Shown piece by piece: positions 1 to 8,275 of a stretch of DNA of 64,000 nt. The stretch lies in NCBI RefSeq assembly GCF_900130035.1, contig NZ_FQXQ01000003.1:124001-188000 (forward strand), given 5' to 3'. Numbering within the stretch: the stretch's first letter is position 1; every line of letters starts with the position of its first letter. Source of the DNA: Wenyingzhuangia marina. GTDB lineage: Bacteria; Bacteroidota; Bacteroidia; Flavobacteriales; Flavobacteriaceae. A program made the position numbers and the translations under genes. Under the pieces are notes generated by a model. The model had not been told where the DNA came from and searched no databases. It saw nothing but the letters and a program-made list of their open reading frames with translations.

Positions 1-2
1 TT

Positions 3-215
3 CAGAAAATTAATGTAGAAGAAGAGTGGGTAAAATTAATGGGACCTGGGGTTAAATCTTATACTGAAAAAATAAGTTTAAAAGGAGGAACGTTAATAGT
101 TAAAATATCATCAGCAGCTTTAAGAACAGAGTTGAGTTATGGAAAGGAGAAAATCCTAACCATGATGAATGAAGCTCTTGGGGAAGAGTTGATAAAAAAA
201 GTGATTTTAAATTAA
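3..215 (+). CDS. DUF721/DciA-like protein, C-terminal part
   Basis: The open frame enters from the left edge and gives about 70 residues ending in KKVILN. The stretch with KINVEEEWVKLMGPGV, then the strand GGTLIVKISSAALRTELSY and a helix, fits the C-terminal part of the DUF721 family, whose best known member DciA helps load the replicative helicase. The N-terminus lies outside the window. The gene converges on mutS2, whose stop codon begins at the next base, so no terminator fits between them. The assignment rests on a short fragment and family resemblance. Confidence 0.7.
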   Translation, partial: QKINVEEEWVKLMGPGVKSYTEKISLKGGTLIVKISSAALRTELSYGKEKILTMMNEALGEELIKKVILN

Positions 216-2426
216 TTACTTTTTTCTCTTTGCAGAAACTACCAATTCAATTTTATCTAAAGTCGTTGCAGTAGTAAACATTCCGTAGTTAATGGTTACT
301 TTTTTCTTGTCAATTTTTTCTATGACTCCACAAGCTCTACCGTCAATTAATCTAACCTTATCATCAACTTTAAATACATAGCTAGCTTTTTTCTCGGCGG
401 CTATTTTTTCTTCTTTTATTTTTTCTTTTCTTACTTCAACAACCTTTGTTAAAACTTCTTCTTCTGTTTTTTTCAAAGCAATTTCAGCTTTTTTCTTGGC
501 AACTTTTTCTTTTACTTTTTGAGGTTTTGATTTTTTTACCTTCGGATGAGCAATATCATACTTAGATTTTTCAATCATCACCCATTTATCCAATTCCGTT
601 TTAAACTCTTTTTTATTATTGGTTTGGAAGTATTTATTAATCAATTCATTTATTTTTCTACCAATACTCAATATCTTTTGATTGGTGTCATACAACGTCT
701 GAAAACTTTCTAATTTGTCTTGAATTTTAGCTTCTTTTTCTGCCAAAACATCAGCATATTCTTTGGCTTTAGAACTTTGCTGCTCCATGTCCAGAGTGTT
801 ACGTTGCAAATTGCTTCGTTCTTGCTGTAATTTAGAAATGGTTTTGTCAAAACGGACTTTAGATTTGTCTATTTTCTTTTTAGCTCGGTTGATTAAACTG
901 TATGGAATTCCATTTTTTTGTGCTACTTCAAAAGTAAATGAACTTCCTGGTTGACCAATTAACAAAGTAAACATAGGTTCTAATGTTTTACTATCAAAAG
1001 CCATGTTGGCATTCACCACGTTTTCTAACTCATCGGCTAATACTTTTAAATTGGTATAGTGAGTGGTAATAACTCCATAAGCTCCTACATTATAAAATTC
1101 TTCTAAGAAAATTTCGGCCAATGCTCCACCTAATTCGGGATCGGAACCAGTTCCAAATTCATCAATTAAAAACAAAGTATTGTTGGTGCATTTTTTTAAA
1201 AAACCACGCATGTTTTTTAATCGATAACTATAAGTACTTAATTGGTTTTCTATAGATTGATTGTCTCCAATATCTGTTAAAATATGATCAAAAAAGTGAG
1301 TGGTACTGTTTTCATGTACAGGTATTAAAACGGCACTCTGAATCATAACTTGTAACAATCCAATGGTTTTTAAGGTAATACTTTTACCACCTGCATTGGG
1401 ACCAGAAATAACAATAATTTGCTGTTTTTCTCCTAATAATAATGACTGGGGAATAACAGGTAGATTTCTTGATTTGTTTTTTTCTAATAAAATAGGATGA
1501 TATGCATTGATGTAATTGATCTCATGATTTTTAGAGAACTCAGGTTTTACACCGTTTATTTCTTTGGCATAAAATGCCTTTGCTTTTAATACATCTAAGG
1601 CTACTAAAAGTTTTATATATTCTTCTATTAATGGAGCAAAAGGTCTGATTTCATTAGTAAGAATTCTTAAAATTCTATCAATCTCTTGTTTTTCTTCTAA
1701 TAAAAGTTCTTGTAATTGTCTGTATAAATTTAAAGTGTTTTGTGGGGCAATAAATACAATGCTTCCCGTTTTAGAAGTCCCTAAAATACTTCCTTTTACT
1801 TTTTTTCTGTGAATGGATTGTACAGCTAAAACAGGTTGGTTTTCTATGATAGACTCTCTAATATCATCTAAATATCCTGCTTTGTTATATTTTGCCAATT
1901 CACTATTAAAAGAAGTGCTGATTTGACTTCTAACATCGTTTAATCTTTTTCTAATTTGATTTAATAACTCTGATGCTTTGCTCTGAACTTCTCCATAATT
2001 GGTGATGATTTTAAAAATAGCATCTACAATGTTTTTGGTGAATTCAATATTTTCCGTTAGTAAAGATAAAGTAGGGTAGTAGTCTTTAAATTTTTGAAAA
2101 TGAACAATTAGTTCGTTTGAGGTATTAGAAATATTAGCAATTTTTAAAAAAGCTTCTGGTAATAACTTACTGTTTTCAATTTTTAAAAGTTTTATTTCTT
2201 TGTCAACATCATCAAAGTAATGATTTGGAATTCTATTTTCACTTACCAAAGAACCCAAGTATTCATTTACTTGTGCCAAAGCAATTTCTAAATCAGGTTT
2301 GTTTGCATAAGGAACAATGTTCTTAACTAGCTCTTTACCTTTTTCTGAAGTACAATGTTTGGAAATGCTTTCTAAAATAATAGAAAACTCTAAATCTTGT
2401 AATGTTTTACTTTGTATTTGACTCAT
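216..2426 (-). CDS. mutS2: MutS2-type endonuclease/ATPase lacking Smr domain
   Basis: 736 residues. It has a MutS-type core with Walker A GPNAGGKS (342-349) and Walker B TLFLIDEFGTGSDP (417-430), followed by a long coiled coil (about 515-600), a Lys/Glu-rich linker (about 625-680) and a small KOW-like beta domain (about 685-730). MutS2 proteins act on branched DNA or, in Firmicutes, on collided ribosomes, and usually end in a Smr nuclease domain. Here the protein stops at SAKRKK with no Smr domain. The start MSQIQSKTLQDLEF matches the usual MutS2 N-terminus. It is divergent from ung, with 72 bases between the start codons. Confidence 0.9.
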   Translation of the reverse strand: MSQIQSKTLQDLEFSIILESISKHCTSEKGKELVKNIVPYANKPDLEIALAQVNEYLGSLVSENRIPNHYFDDVDKEIKLLKIENSKLLPEAFLKIANISNTSNELIVHFQKFKDYYPTLSLLTENIEFTKNIVDAIFKIITNYGEVQSKASELLNQIRKRLNDVRSQISTSFNSELAKYNKAGYLDDIRESIIENQPVLAVQSIHRKKVKGSILGTSKTGSIVFIAPQNTLNLYRQLQELLLEEKQEIDRILRILTNEIRPFAPLIEEYIKLLVALDVLKAKAFYAKEINGVKPEFSKNHEINYINAYHPILLEKNKSRNLPVIPQSLLLGEKQQIIVISGPNAGGKSITLKTIGLLQVMIQSAVLIPVHENSTTHFFDHILTDIGDNQSIENQLSTYSYRLKNMRGFLKKCTNNTLFLIDEFGTGSDPELGGALAEIFLEEFYNVGAYGVITTHYTNLKVLADELENVVNANMAFDSKTLEPMFTLLIGQPGSSFTFEVAQKNGIPYSLINRAKKKIDKSKVRFDKTISKLQQERSNLQRNTLDMEQQSSKAKEYADVLAEKEAKIQDKLESFQTLYDTNQKILSIGRKINELINKYFQTNNKKEFKTELDKWVMIEKSKYDIAHPKVKKSKPQKVKEKVAKKKAEIALKKTEEEVLTKVVEVRKEKIKEEKIAAEKKASYVFKVDDKVRLIDGRACGVIEKIDKKKVTINYGMFTTATTLDKIELVVSAKRKK

Positions 2427-2498
2427 GCTATAATTGTATACTTACTGTATATATTGTTATTTTGTAAGCGATACAAAAATACACATTCAATAATAAAT

Positions 2499-3209
2499 AT
2501 GCAGAACCTACTACAAAATGATTGGCATGAACTATTACAAGAAGAATTCACCAAATCTTACTGGTCTAATTTGGTTGAAAGGGTAGAGAGTGTATATGAA
2601 TCAAATATTTGTTACCCGCTTAAAAAAGAGGTGTTTAATGCTTTTAAATGTTGTTCTTTTAATGAGTTAAAAGTGGTGATAATTGGACAAGATCCATATC
2701 ATGGAAAAGGTCAGGCCAATGGTTTGTGTTTTTCATATGTTGGAAATCAAAAATTTCCACCTTCGTTAAAAAACATTTATAAAGAAGTTTCTGATGATTT
2801 AGAAATTGAGATGCCCAATAATTTTGGAGATTTAACTGCTTGGGCAAAACAAGGTGTTTTGTTGTTAAATGCTACTTTAACAGTAACAGAAGGAAAACCG
2901 AATACTCATCAAAAATTTGGATGGAATCAATTTACAGATGCTGTAATTCAGAAAATATCATCAGAAAAACAAGGAGTTGTCTTTTTACTTTGGGGAGGTT
3001 TTGCTCAGAAAAAAGAAGCTTTAATTGATATAAAAAAACACAGGATTTTAAAAGCTACACATCCTTCACCATTAGGAGCCAATAAAGGCGGTTGGTTTGG
3101 TTGTAAGCACTTTTCTAAAACAAATGAGTATTTAAAAAGTATAGGAAAAGAAGAAATAAAATGGAAGTTAATTAATGAAAATCAACCTCCAACTCTTTTT
3201 ACTTTATAA
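2499..3209 (+). CDS. ung: Uracil-DNA glycosylase family 1
   Basis: Removes uracil from DNA as the first step of base excision repair. The 236-residue product has the water-activating motif GQDPYH (63-68, catalytic Asp65), the uracil pocket region LLLNATLTV, and the DNA-intercalation loop HPSPLGANKGGWFGCKHFS (His188). The frame is open from 2412, but the family start MQNLLQNDWHELLQEEF and the length of E. coli Ung (229 residues) point to the ATG at 2499; the earlier ATG would overlap mutS2. Its last 28 bases overlap the convergent SUI1 gene. Confidence 0.95.
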   Translation: MQNLLQNDWHELLQEEFTKSYWSNLVERVESVYESNICYPLKKEVFNAFKCCSFNELKVVIIGQDPYHGKGQANGLCFSYVGNQKFPPSLKNIYKEVSDDLEIEMPNNFGDLTAWAKQGVLLLNATLTVTEGKPNTHQKFGWNQFTDAVIQKISSEKQGVVFLLWGGFAQKKEALIDIKKHRILKATHPSPLGANKGGWFGCKHFSKTNEYLKSIGKEEIKWKLINENQPPTLFTL

Positions 3210-3532
3210 CCATCTTTGGTTAAAATTTCCATGATTTTATCTCGGTGATTTCCCTGAATAATAATTTCACCATCTTTAATACTTCCACCAACACCACATT
3301 TGTTTTTAAGTATTTTACCAAGCGCTTTTAAATCGTCATCAGTACCCACAAAACCTCTAATGATAGTTACGGTTTTACCACCACGACCTTTGTTAGAAAA
3401 AACGGCTTCTAATTGTTGTTTGTTATTAGGTAAAGTTTCAGTTTGATCCTCACCATTGTCAAAATAAACATCTTCATTGGTAGAATATGCAAAAGCTCCT
3501 AATGCTGATAGATCATTTAATTTTTTAGCCAT
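3182..3532 (-). CDS. SUI1/eIF1-like translation factor (YciH family)
   Basis: 116 residues. The C-terminal half (about 50-116) carries the SUI1 signature: KTVTIIRGFVG, then DLKALGKILKNKCGVGGSIKDGEIIIQGNHRDKI split by a short loop. Bacterial YciH homologues resemble eIF1 and may influence start-codon selection or stress translation. The gene overlaps the upstream 82-residue membrane protein gene by 8 bases, so the two are probably cotranscribed, and it overlaps ung at its 3' end in convergent orientation. Confidence 0.88.
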   Translation of the reverse strand: MAKKLNDLSALGAFAYSTNEDVYFDNGEDQTETLPNNKQQLEAVFSNKGRGGKTVTIIRGFVGTDDDLKALGKILKNKCGVGGSIKDGEIIIQGNHRDKIMEILTKDGYKVKRVGG

Positions 3533-3773
3533 TTAAATCTTTAATTTGTTTTTGTTTTACAAATATAAGAATTGATAATAACTCAAGAAATAACCCAAAG
3601 AGAATTGGGTAATAAAAAGGGAAAGTATAATCAGATATTTTTACCTCTCCTATAAATACACCAAATAATATAAAAATGGTTCCTAATAAAATGAAAAATA
3701 GCTTGGGTCTGTCTAAAATTCTATTTTTTCTTTTTGAAGTCCTCTTTCTTTCATTGTGTCTTTTTTTATCCAT
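3525..3773 (-). CDS. Small two-TM membrane protein
   Basis: 82 residues. A very basic N-terminus (KKRHNERKRTSKRKNR) is followed by two hydrophobic segments at about 28-44 and 52-71 and a short Lys-rich tail. No family recognised. The basic leader predicts a cytoplasmic N-terminus. It overlaps the SUI1 gene by 8 bases and follows the oxygenase gene by 56 bases, so it may be the distal part of that transcript. Confidence 0.7.
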   Translation of the reverse strand: MDKKRHNERKRTSKRKNRILDRPKLFFILLGTIFILFGVFIGEVKISDYTFPFYYPILFGLFLELLSILIFVKQKQIKDLNG

Positions 3774-3829
3774 TCTTCATTTTTTAACAAAAATAATAAA
3801 AATAGTTTAGTGAAAAGAGTTGTTTTTTG

Positions 3830-4789
3830 CTATTTAATCAATCCTAGCTCTTTGAGTCTCTCAAATAAAAAGTCTCCTGCAGTAATGTCTTCAAACTTTT
3901 TTGGGTTGTTCGCTGATACACAATTGTCTAAACAAGTTAAGTCCATTGTTGGTACCGGGTGCATAAAAAATGGAATAGAATAACGAGAAGTACCCCAAAG
4001 TTCTTTAGGAGGATTAATCACTTGATGAATGGTCGATTTTAATTTGTTGTTGGTTAATCTAGACAACATATCACCTACATTAATCATCAATTCATCTGGT
4101 TGTGCAATGGCATCAATCCAATCTCCTTGCAAGTTTTGTACTTGTAAACCTTTTCCCTGTGCCCCCATTAATAAAGTGATCAAGTTGATGTCTCCATGAG
4201 CAGCAGCCCTAACGGCTCCTTTAGGTTCTGTTTGAATAGGAGGATAGTGTATGGGTCTTAAAATACTATTTCCATTGTGAATATATTCATCAAAATAAGT
4301 TTCTTCTAATTCTAGAAAAATAGCCAAAGCTCTTAAAACATATTTAGCTGTTTTTTCTAATTGCTGATAAACTTCTTTTCCTACTTTATTAAAATTAGGA
4401 AGTTCTTCAACAATAATATTCGGAATCAATACTTTTTGTAAAGCTTCAGATAACACCTCGTTTTTATCAACATATTGTCCAAAATGCCAAAATTCCTTTA
4501 AATCTCCTTCTTTTTTTCCTTTTGCACTTTCTTTACCAAACGAAGTGTAACCTCGTTGTCCACCCAAGCCATCAATTTCATACTTATCTTTAATCTCTTG
4601 AGGCAGATTAAAAAAGTTCTTAATTTCCTGATATAATTCATCAATCAATTCATCTGATAAAAAATGTCCTTTTAAAGCAACAAAACCAATATTGCTAAAA
4701 GCATTTCCTATTTGTGATACAAAGGCTTGTTTGTTTGAAGGATTATTTGATAAAAATTGTTGTAAATCAACAGATGGAATTTTTTGCAT
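3830..4789 (-). CDS. 2-oxoglutarate/Fe(II)-dependent oxygenase (IPNS-like)
   Basis: 319 residues. An N-terminal DIOX_N region (IPSVDLQQF, FSNIGFVALKGH) and a C-terminal 2OG-Fe(II) oxygenase core with iron ligands His198-x-Asp200 (AAHGDINLITLL) and His255 (KSTIHQV), plus Arg269-x-Ser (SRYSIPFF) to bind 2-oxoglutarate. The family includes isopenicillin N synthase and plant dioxygenases; the substrate is not predictable. The gene starts 3 bases after the DUF6048 gene, so it probably belongs to that operon. Confidence 0.88.
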   Translation of the reverse strand: MQKIPSVDLQQFLSNNPSNKQAFVSQIGNAFSNIGFVALKGHFLSDELIDELYQEIKNFFNLPQEIKDKYEIDGLGGQRGYTSFGKESAKGKKEGDLKEFWHFGQYVDKNEVLSEALQKVLIPNIIVEELPNFNKVGKEVYQQLEKTAKYVLRALAIFLELEETYFDEYIHNGNSILRPIHYPPIQTEPKGAVRAAAHGDINLITLLMGAQGKGLQVQNLQGDWIDAIAQPDELMINVGDMLSRLTNNKLKSTIHQVINPPKELWGTSRYSIPFFMHPVPTMDLTCLDNCVSANNPKKFEDITAGDFLFERLKELGLIK

Positions 4790-4792
4790 GAT

Positions 4793-5518
4793 TTATTTTT
4801 TATATAAAGGAATTCTGTAAGAAATGGTATAATTGATATTTGCTCCGGATCCGTTTTTAGATATTTTTCCAATTCCAGGACTGTAAGTACTTTTATAGTT
4901 ATCCGGATTGTTGGTAGATATTACTTTACTAAAACTAACCATAAATCCTAAAAATAGATTCTTAAAAGTTTCCACTTTTAAACCAGCAACAAGTTCAAAC
5001 CAATGTGTGTTTAGGTTGTTGTATTTTTCTCCAATAGTTGTTTTTGGATCAAAATACTCTCCATTTTGAAATATGGTATAACTGTTTAAATTATCATTAT
5101 AAACACTAGTACCATATCTGGCTCCAAGAAAAGTTTCGTTATCCATATCTAACCAGTTGGTATATAGGTTATAGTTTACCCCTAATTTTAAATAACTTCC
5201 ACTAGCAGTATGATTAAAATAATCTTCTTGAATAGTTCTTTTGGTATAGCCTAATTCCCCAGCAGCAAATAAACGAGTATTAATTCTCCAGTCAGCAATA
5301 ATTTCTCCACCTTTAAAGTCTGCTTTTTCTATAAAAGATAAGGCTGGTTTTACCAAATCTACCCCAATGCGTAAACCATAAGTTTTAGGATTGTAAAAAG
5401 CCCCAACACTATCTCTTTTAATAGTTTTGATACTATTTAAAGTGTCTTTTTCTTTACTCTGCGCTGTACTAACCAAGGAACAAAGTAAAATAAGGCAACT
5501 AATGAAATATTTTAACAT
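4793..5518 (-). CDS. DUF6048-like outer-membrane protein
   Basis: About 241 residues from MLKYFISCLILLCSLVSTAQ, a clear signal peptide; the frame is open further upstream, but those codons run inside the preceding gene. The mature part has alternating aromatic strands (LFAAGELGYTKR, YLKLGVNYNLY, FLGARYGTSVY) and ends in YRIPLYKK, consistent with a small outer-membrane beta-barrel. I assign it to DUF6048 from the resemblance and its place after a DUF6452-like gene, a pairing familiar in Flavobacteriia. It overlaps that gene by 20 bases. Confidence 0.72.
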   Translation of the reverse strand: MLKYFISCLILLCSLVSTAQSKEKDTLNSIKTIKRDSVGAFYNPKTYGLRIGVDLVKPALSFIEKADFKGGEIIADWRINTRLFAAGELGYTKRTIQEDYFNHTASGSYLKLGVNYNLYTNWLDMDNETFLGARYGTSVYNDNLNSYTIFQNGEYFDPKTTIGEKYNNLNTHWFELVAGLKVETFKNLFLGFMVSFSKVISTNNPDNYKSTYSPGIGKISKNGSGANINYTISYRIPLYKK

Positions 5519-5963
5519 GCGCTTGAGTTTGATCTGTGATATTGAATGTTGAAGTTGGAGTAGCAGAGGAAAGCCAGTTGTTATGAGTCGTTGTGATACT
5601 AACATCTTTAAATATACTTTTAAAACCACAGGCTTTAGATACAAACACATCTTCAGTGGTATAATTAATATTGATGTCTTCCTGACTATTTGGATTGTCT
5701 AAAATAGAAATGTGATATGTAACATTGTTATTTTGAGTATCTAAAGGAATAGATAATGAATCTGTATTTATTCCATTATATAAAGTGTCTTTTGAATTAG
5801 CCCGAACAATTAATTTAATAGATTTTGTTTTTGTAATGGTGTCTTTATCGTAAAAACGAATAATTAGGTTTGGAGTAGTTGCATCTAAGCAAAATTCATC
5901 TTGACAACTAAATATAGTTGCAGAGAAAGTTACCAATAAAAGCAATGACAGTAGTTTTTTCAT
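5499..5963 (-). CDS. DUF6452-like lipoprotein
   Basis: 154 residues from the ATG at 5963, chosen because MKKLLSLLLLVTFSATIFSC gives a standard lipoprotein signal with lipobox cysteine; the longer frame to 6011 adds only a non-signal leader. The mature part starts QDEFCLDATTPNLIIRFYD, typical of DUF6452, and is beta-rich. Function unknown. It is the first gene of an apparent operon with the DUF6048 protein and the 2OG-Fe(II) oxygenase. Confidence 0.72.
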   Translation of the reverse strand: MKKLLSLLLLVTFSATIFSCQDEFCLDATTPNLIIRFYDKDTITKTKSIKLIVRANSKDTLYNGINTDSLSIPLDTQNNNVTYHISILDNPNSQEDININYTTEDVFVSKACGFKSIFKDVSITTTHNNWLSSATPTSTFNITDQTQAHVKIFH

Positions 5964-6021
5964 GTTGTCAAAGATAAAAGATTTCATTAGAAAGTAAACG
6001 GAGAACGACACAACTTAGCAT

Positions 6022-6055
6022 AAAAAAAGAGGACTATTTAATAGTCCTCTTTTTT
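6022..6055 (-). terminator. Intrinsic terminator of DEAD-box helicase gene
   Basis: A stem AAGAGGACTATT / (A)ATAGTCCTCTT with a very short loop, flanked by A6 and T6 runs, lies just after the helicase stop. The flanks could make it work on both strands, but only the minus strand gene ends here. Confidence 0.85.
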
Positions 6056-6075
6056 AATATGTTTTGTACAGAAAT

Positions 6076-7905
6076 TTAGTCTCTTTTACGTCCCCATGAT
6101 TTGTTTTGAACACGTCCTGAAGTAGCGCTACGGCTAGAAGTTTCTCTGTTTCCAGATCCAGACCCTTCTCTACGTTTACCTTTAAAGTCACCACTGTCTC
6201 TACGAGGTCTATCGTTTCTTTCTCCTCCACGGAAATTTCCACCGTCTCTACGAGGTCTTCTGTCTCCACGACCACCTCCGCTAGAGCGACGTTTTTTAGT
6301 GATTTCTACATTTACACCTCTTCCTTCAAATTCAGGGGCATTGGCTAAAAATGCATCAAGGGTTTCTTTTTCAAAATTTTTGTCTAATTCAAAGAAAGAA
6401 AAAGTATCTAAAATTTCAATTTGTCCAATCTCTACGTTGTTGGTAATGTTTTGATCATTGATCAATCCCATTAAACGAGGAGGTGTTAAATTGTCTTTTC
6501 TACCAATGTTGATAAAGAAACGAGACATGTTTTCATCATCTCTTCTTCTTCCTCTATCATCACTTTCTCTTGCAGGTCTATTGTCGTTAATGTCATTAGC
6601 TTTAGAATAGTATTCTAAGAATGCATTAAATTCAACAGAAATAAATTTTTGAATCAACTCTTCACGAGACAATCCTTCAAATTGTTTATAGATATTATCT
6701 AAATAACCAGAAATTTCTTTGGTGTTAATTTCAGTGTTTTTTACTTTTTCAACCAATTTAAACAATTGAATTTCACAAATTTCTTTTCCACTAGGAACTT
6801 CTTTTTTGATGAATTTCTTTTGAATTTTACGTTCAATAGGTCTTAATTTACCAACTTCTCTAGCAGTTACTAATACAATAGAAACCCCTTTGTTACCAGC
6901 CCTACCTGTACGTCCGCTACGGTGTGTGTAAGCTTCGTTTTGGTCTGGTAATTTATGGTTAATTACGTGTGTTAAATTGTTTACATCTAATCCACGAGCA
7001 GCAACGTCTGTAGCTACTAACATTTGAACTGTTTTGTTACGGAACTTTTGCATTACGTTATCACGTTGTGCTTGAGATAAGTCTCCATGTAAAGAATCTG
7101 CATTGTATCCGTCTGCAATTAATTTTTCTGATACTTCTTGACATTCACGTCTAGTTCTACAGAAAATAATTCCGTAAATATCAGGATTTACATCAGCAAT
7201 ACGTTTAATAGCAGCATAACGGTTCCTTTCTGTAACTACGTAATATTCGTTACTAACATCATCAGAACCAGTGTTTTTTGTACCTGCAGAAAGCTCTACG
7301 GGTTGGTGCATATAGTTACGTGCAATTGCTTCAACTTCTTTTGGAAAAGTTGCAGAGAATAATAAAGTTTGTTTGGTTGATGGAGTAGATTCTAACACTG
7401 CATCCAAATCGTCTTTGAATCCCATGTTTAACATCTCATCAGCTTCATCTAAAACCAACCATTGTAAGTTTTCTAGTTTTAGTCTTCTTCTGTTAATTAA
7501 ATCAACCGTTCTACCTGGAGTACCTACTACAATTTGTGCTCCTTTGTTTAATTTTCTAGTTTGGTCTTCAATACTTGCTCCTCCGTATACAGTTACAACT
7601 TTTAAACCTCTAATGTTTTTAGAAAATTTTTCTATTTGATCTCCAATTTGAACTGCCAACTCACGTGTAGGAGACAAAATAATTGCCTGTACATTGTTGT
7701 TGTTAACATCAATTTGTTGAATAATTGGTAAACTAAAAGCAGCTGTTTTTCCTGTTCCTGTTTGTGCAAAAGCCTTTAAATCATCAGTGGATGATATTAC
7801 TTGTGGAATTGCTTTTTCTTGAATTTCTGACGGAGTTTCATACCCCATCTCTATCAAAGCTGAAAGAATTTCTTCTTTCAACCCTAATTCGCTAAATGTC
7901 GACAT
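6076..7905 (-). CDS. DEAD-box RNA helicase with DbpA-type RNA-binding domain
   Basis: 609 residues from MSTFSELGLKEEIL. It has the Q motif (ETPSEIQEKAIP), motif I AQTGTGKT, DEAD box VLDEADEM, SAT, and motif VI HRSGRTGRAG, so an intact helicase core. A DbpA-like RNA-binding domain follows at about 480-555 (SRFFINIGRKDNLTPPRLMGLI), then a basic RGG/RDGG tail (about 558-609), resembling CsdA/DeaD. The role is probably ribosome assembly or cold-adapted RNA remodelling. The ATG at 7941 is in frame but gives 12 extra residues not typical of the family. Confidence 0.93.
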   Translation of the reverse strand: MSTFSELGLKEEILSALIEMGYETPSEIQEKAIPQVISSTDDLKAFAQTGTGKTAAFSLPIIQQIDVNNNNVQAIILSPTRELAVQIGDQIEKFSKNIRGLKVVTVYGGASIEDQTRKLNKGAQIVVGTPGRTVDLINRRRLKLENLQWLVLDEADEMLNMGFKDDLDAVLESTPSTKQTLLFSATFPKEVEAIARNYMHQPVELSAGTKNTGSDDVSNEYYVVTERNRYAAIKRIADVNPDIYGIIFCRTRRECQEVSEKLIADGYNADSLHGDLSQAQRDNVMQKFRNKTVQMLVATDVAARGLDVNNLTHVINHKLPDQNEAYTHRSGRTGRAGNKGVSIVLVTAREVGKLRPIERKIQKKFIKKEVPSGKEICEIQLFKLVEKVKNTEINTKEISGYLDNIYKQFEGLSREELIQKFISVEFNAFLEYYSKANDINDNRPARESDDRGRRRDDENMSRFFINIGRKDNLTPPRLMGLINDQNITNNVEIGQIEILDTFSFFELDKNFEKETLDAFLANAPEFEGRGVNVEITKKRRSSGGGRGDRRPRRDGGNFRGGERNDRPRRDSGDFKGKRREGSGSGNRETSSRSATSGRVQNKSWGRKRD

Positions 7906-7994
7906 ATAAGTTTGTTTATGATCCACAAACCTATACGACAAGTTTGCAAATCTGATTATAAAAATGCAAATGTACGCTATTTACTTAGAACTAC

Positions 7995-8237
7995 CTATAG
8001 ATTATGCAACTCTTTATATTCTAACCAATCTAAGTATAAATCTTCCGTACGTTTCCTAGCCCAAGGCATGGTTCTTAGGAACTTTAAACTACTTTTAAAG
8101 GTAGGATTATTACCAAAACATTTGATTCCAGTCTCTTTTTCCATCTCTTCCCAACCTAAATTTTCAATTAATTCAGCAAGAATATCAGCTAATTTTATTC
8201 CGTGTAGCGGATTATTGGGTTGTTGATTTGAGGTCAT
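7995..8237 (-). CDS. VF530 family DNA-binding protein (DUF2132)
   Basis: 80 residues: NNPLHGIKLADILAELIENLGWEEM, then IKCFGNNPTFKSSLKFLRT and PWARKRTEDLYL. This matches the VF530/DUF2132 family, small all-helical proteins reported to bind DNA in Vibrio. It lies 38 bases after the protease/barrel gene on the same strand and 89 bases before the helicase start. Confidence 0.88.
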   Translation of the reverse strand: MTSNQQPNNPLHGIKLADILAELIENLGWEEMEKETGIKCFGNNPTFKSSLKFLRTMPWARKRTEDLYLDWLEYKELHNL

Positions 8238-8275
8238 TTGTTTCTTTTTGATGCAAATTCAAGTTAAATAGATGT

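Noticed and set aside
2412-2498. Extended start of ung with a hydrophobic leader
   Set aside because: The first 29 codons overlap mutS2's start and have no family support; Ung is cytoplasmic and MQNLLQNDWHELL fits the family N-terminus.
6054-6275. ORF in another frame of the helicase tail
   Set aside because: It is a shadow of the repetitive basic tail codons of the DEAD-box gene.
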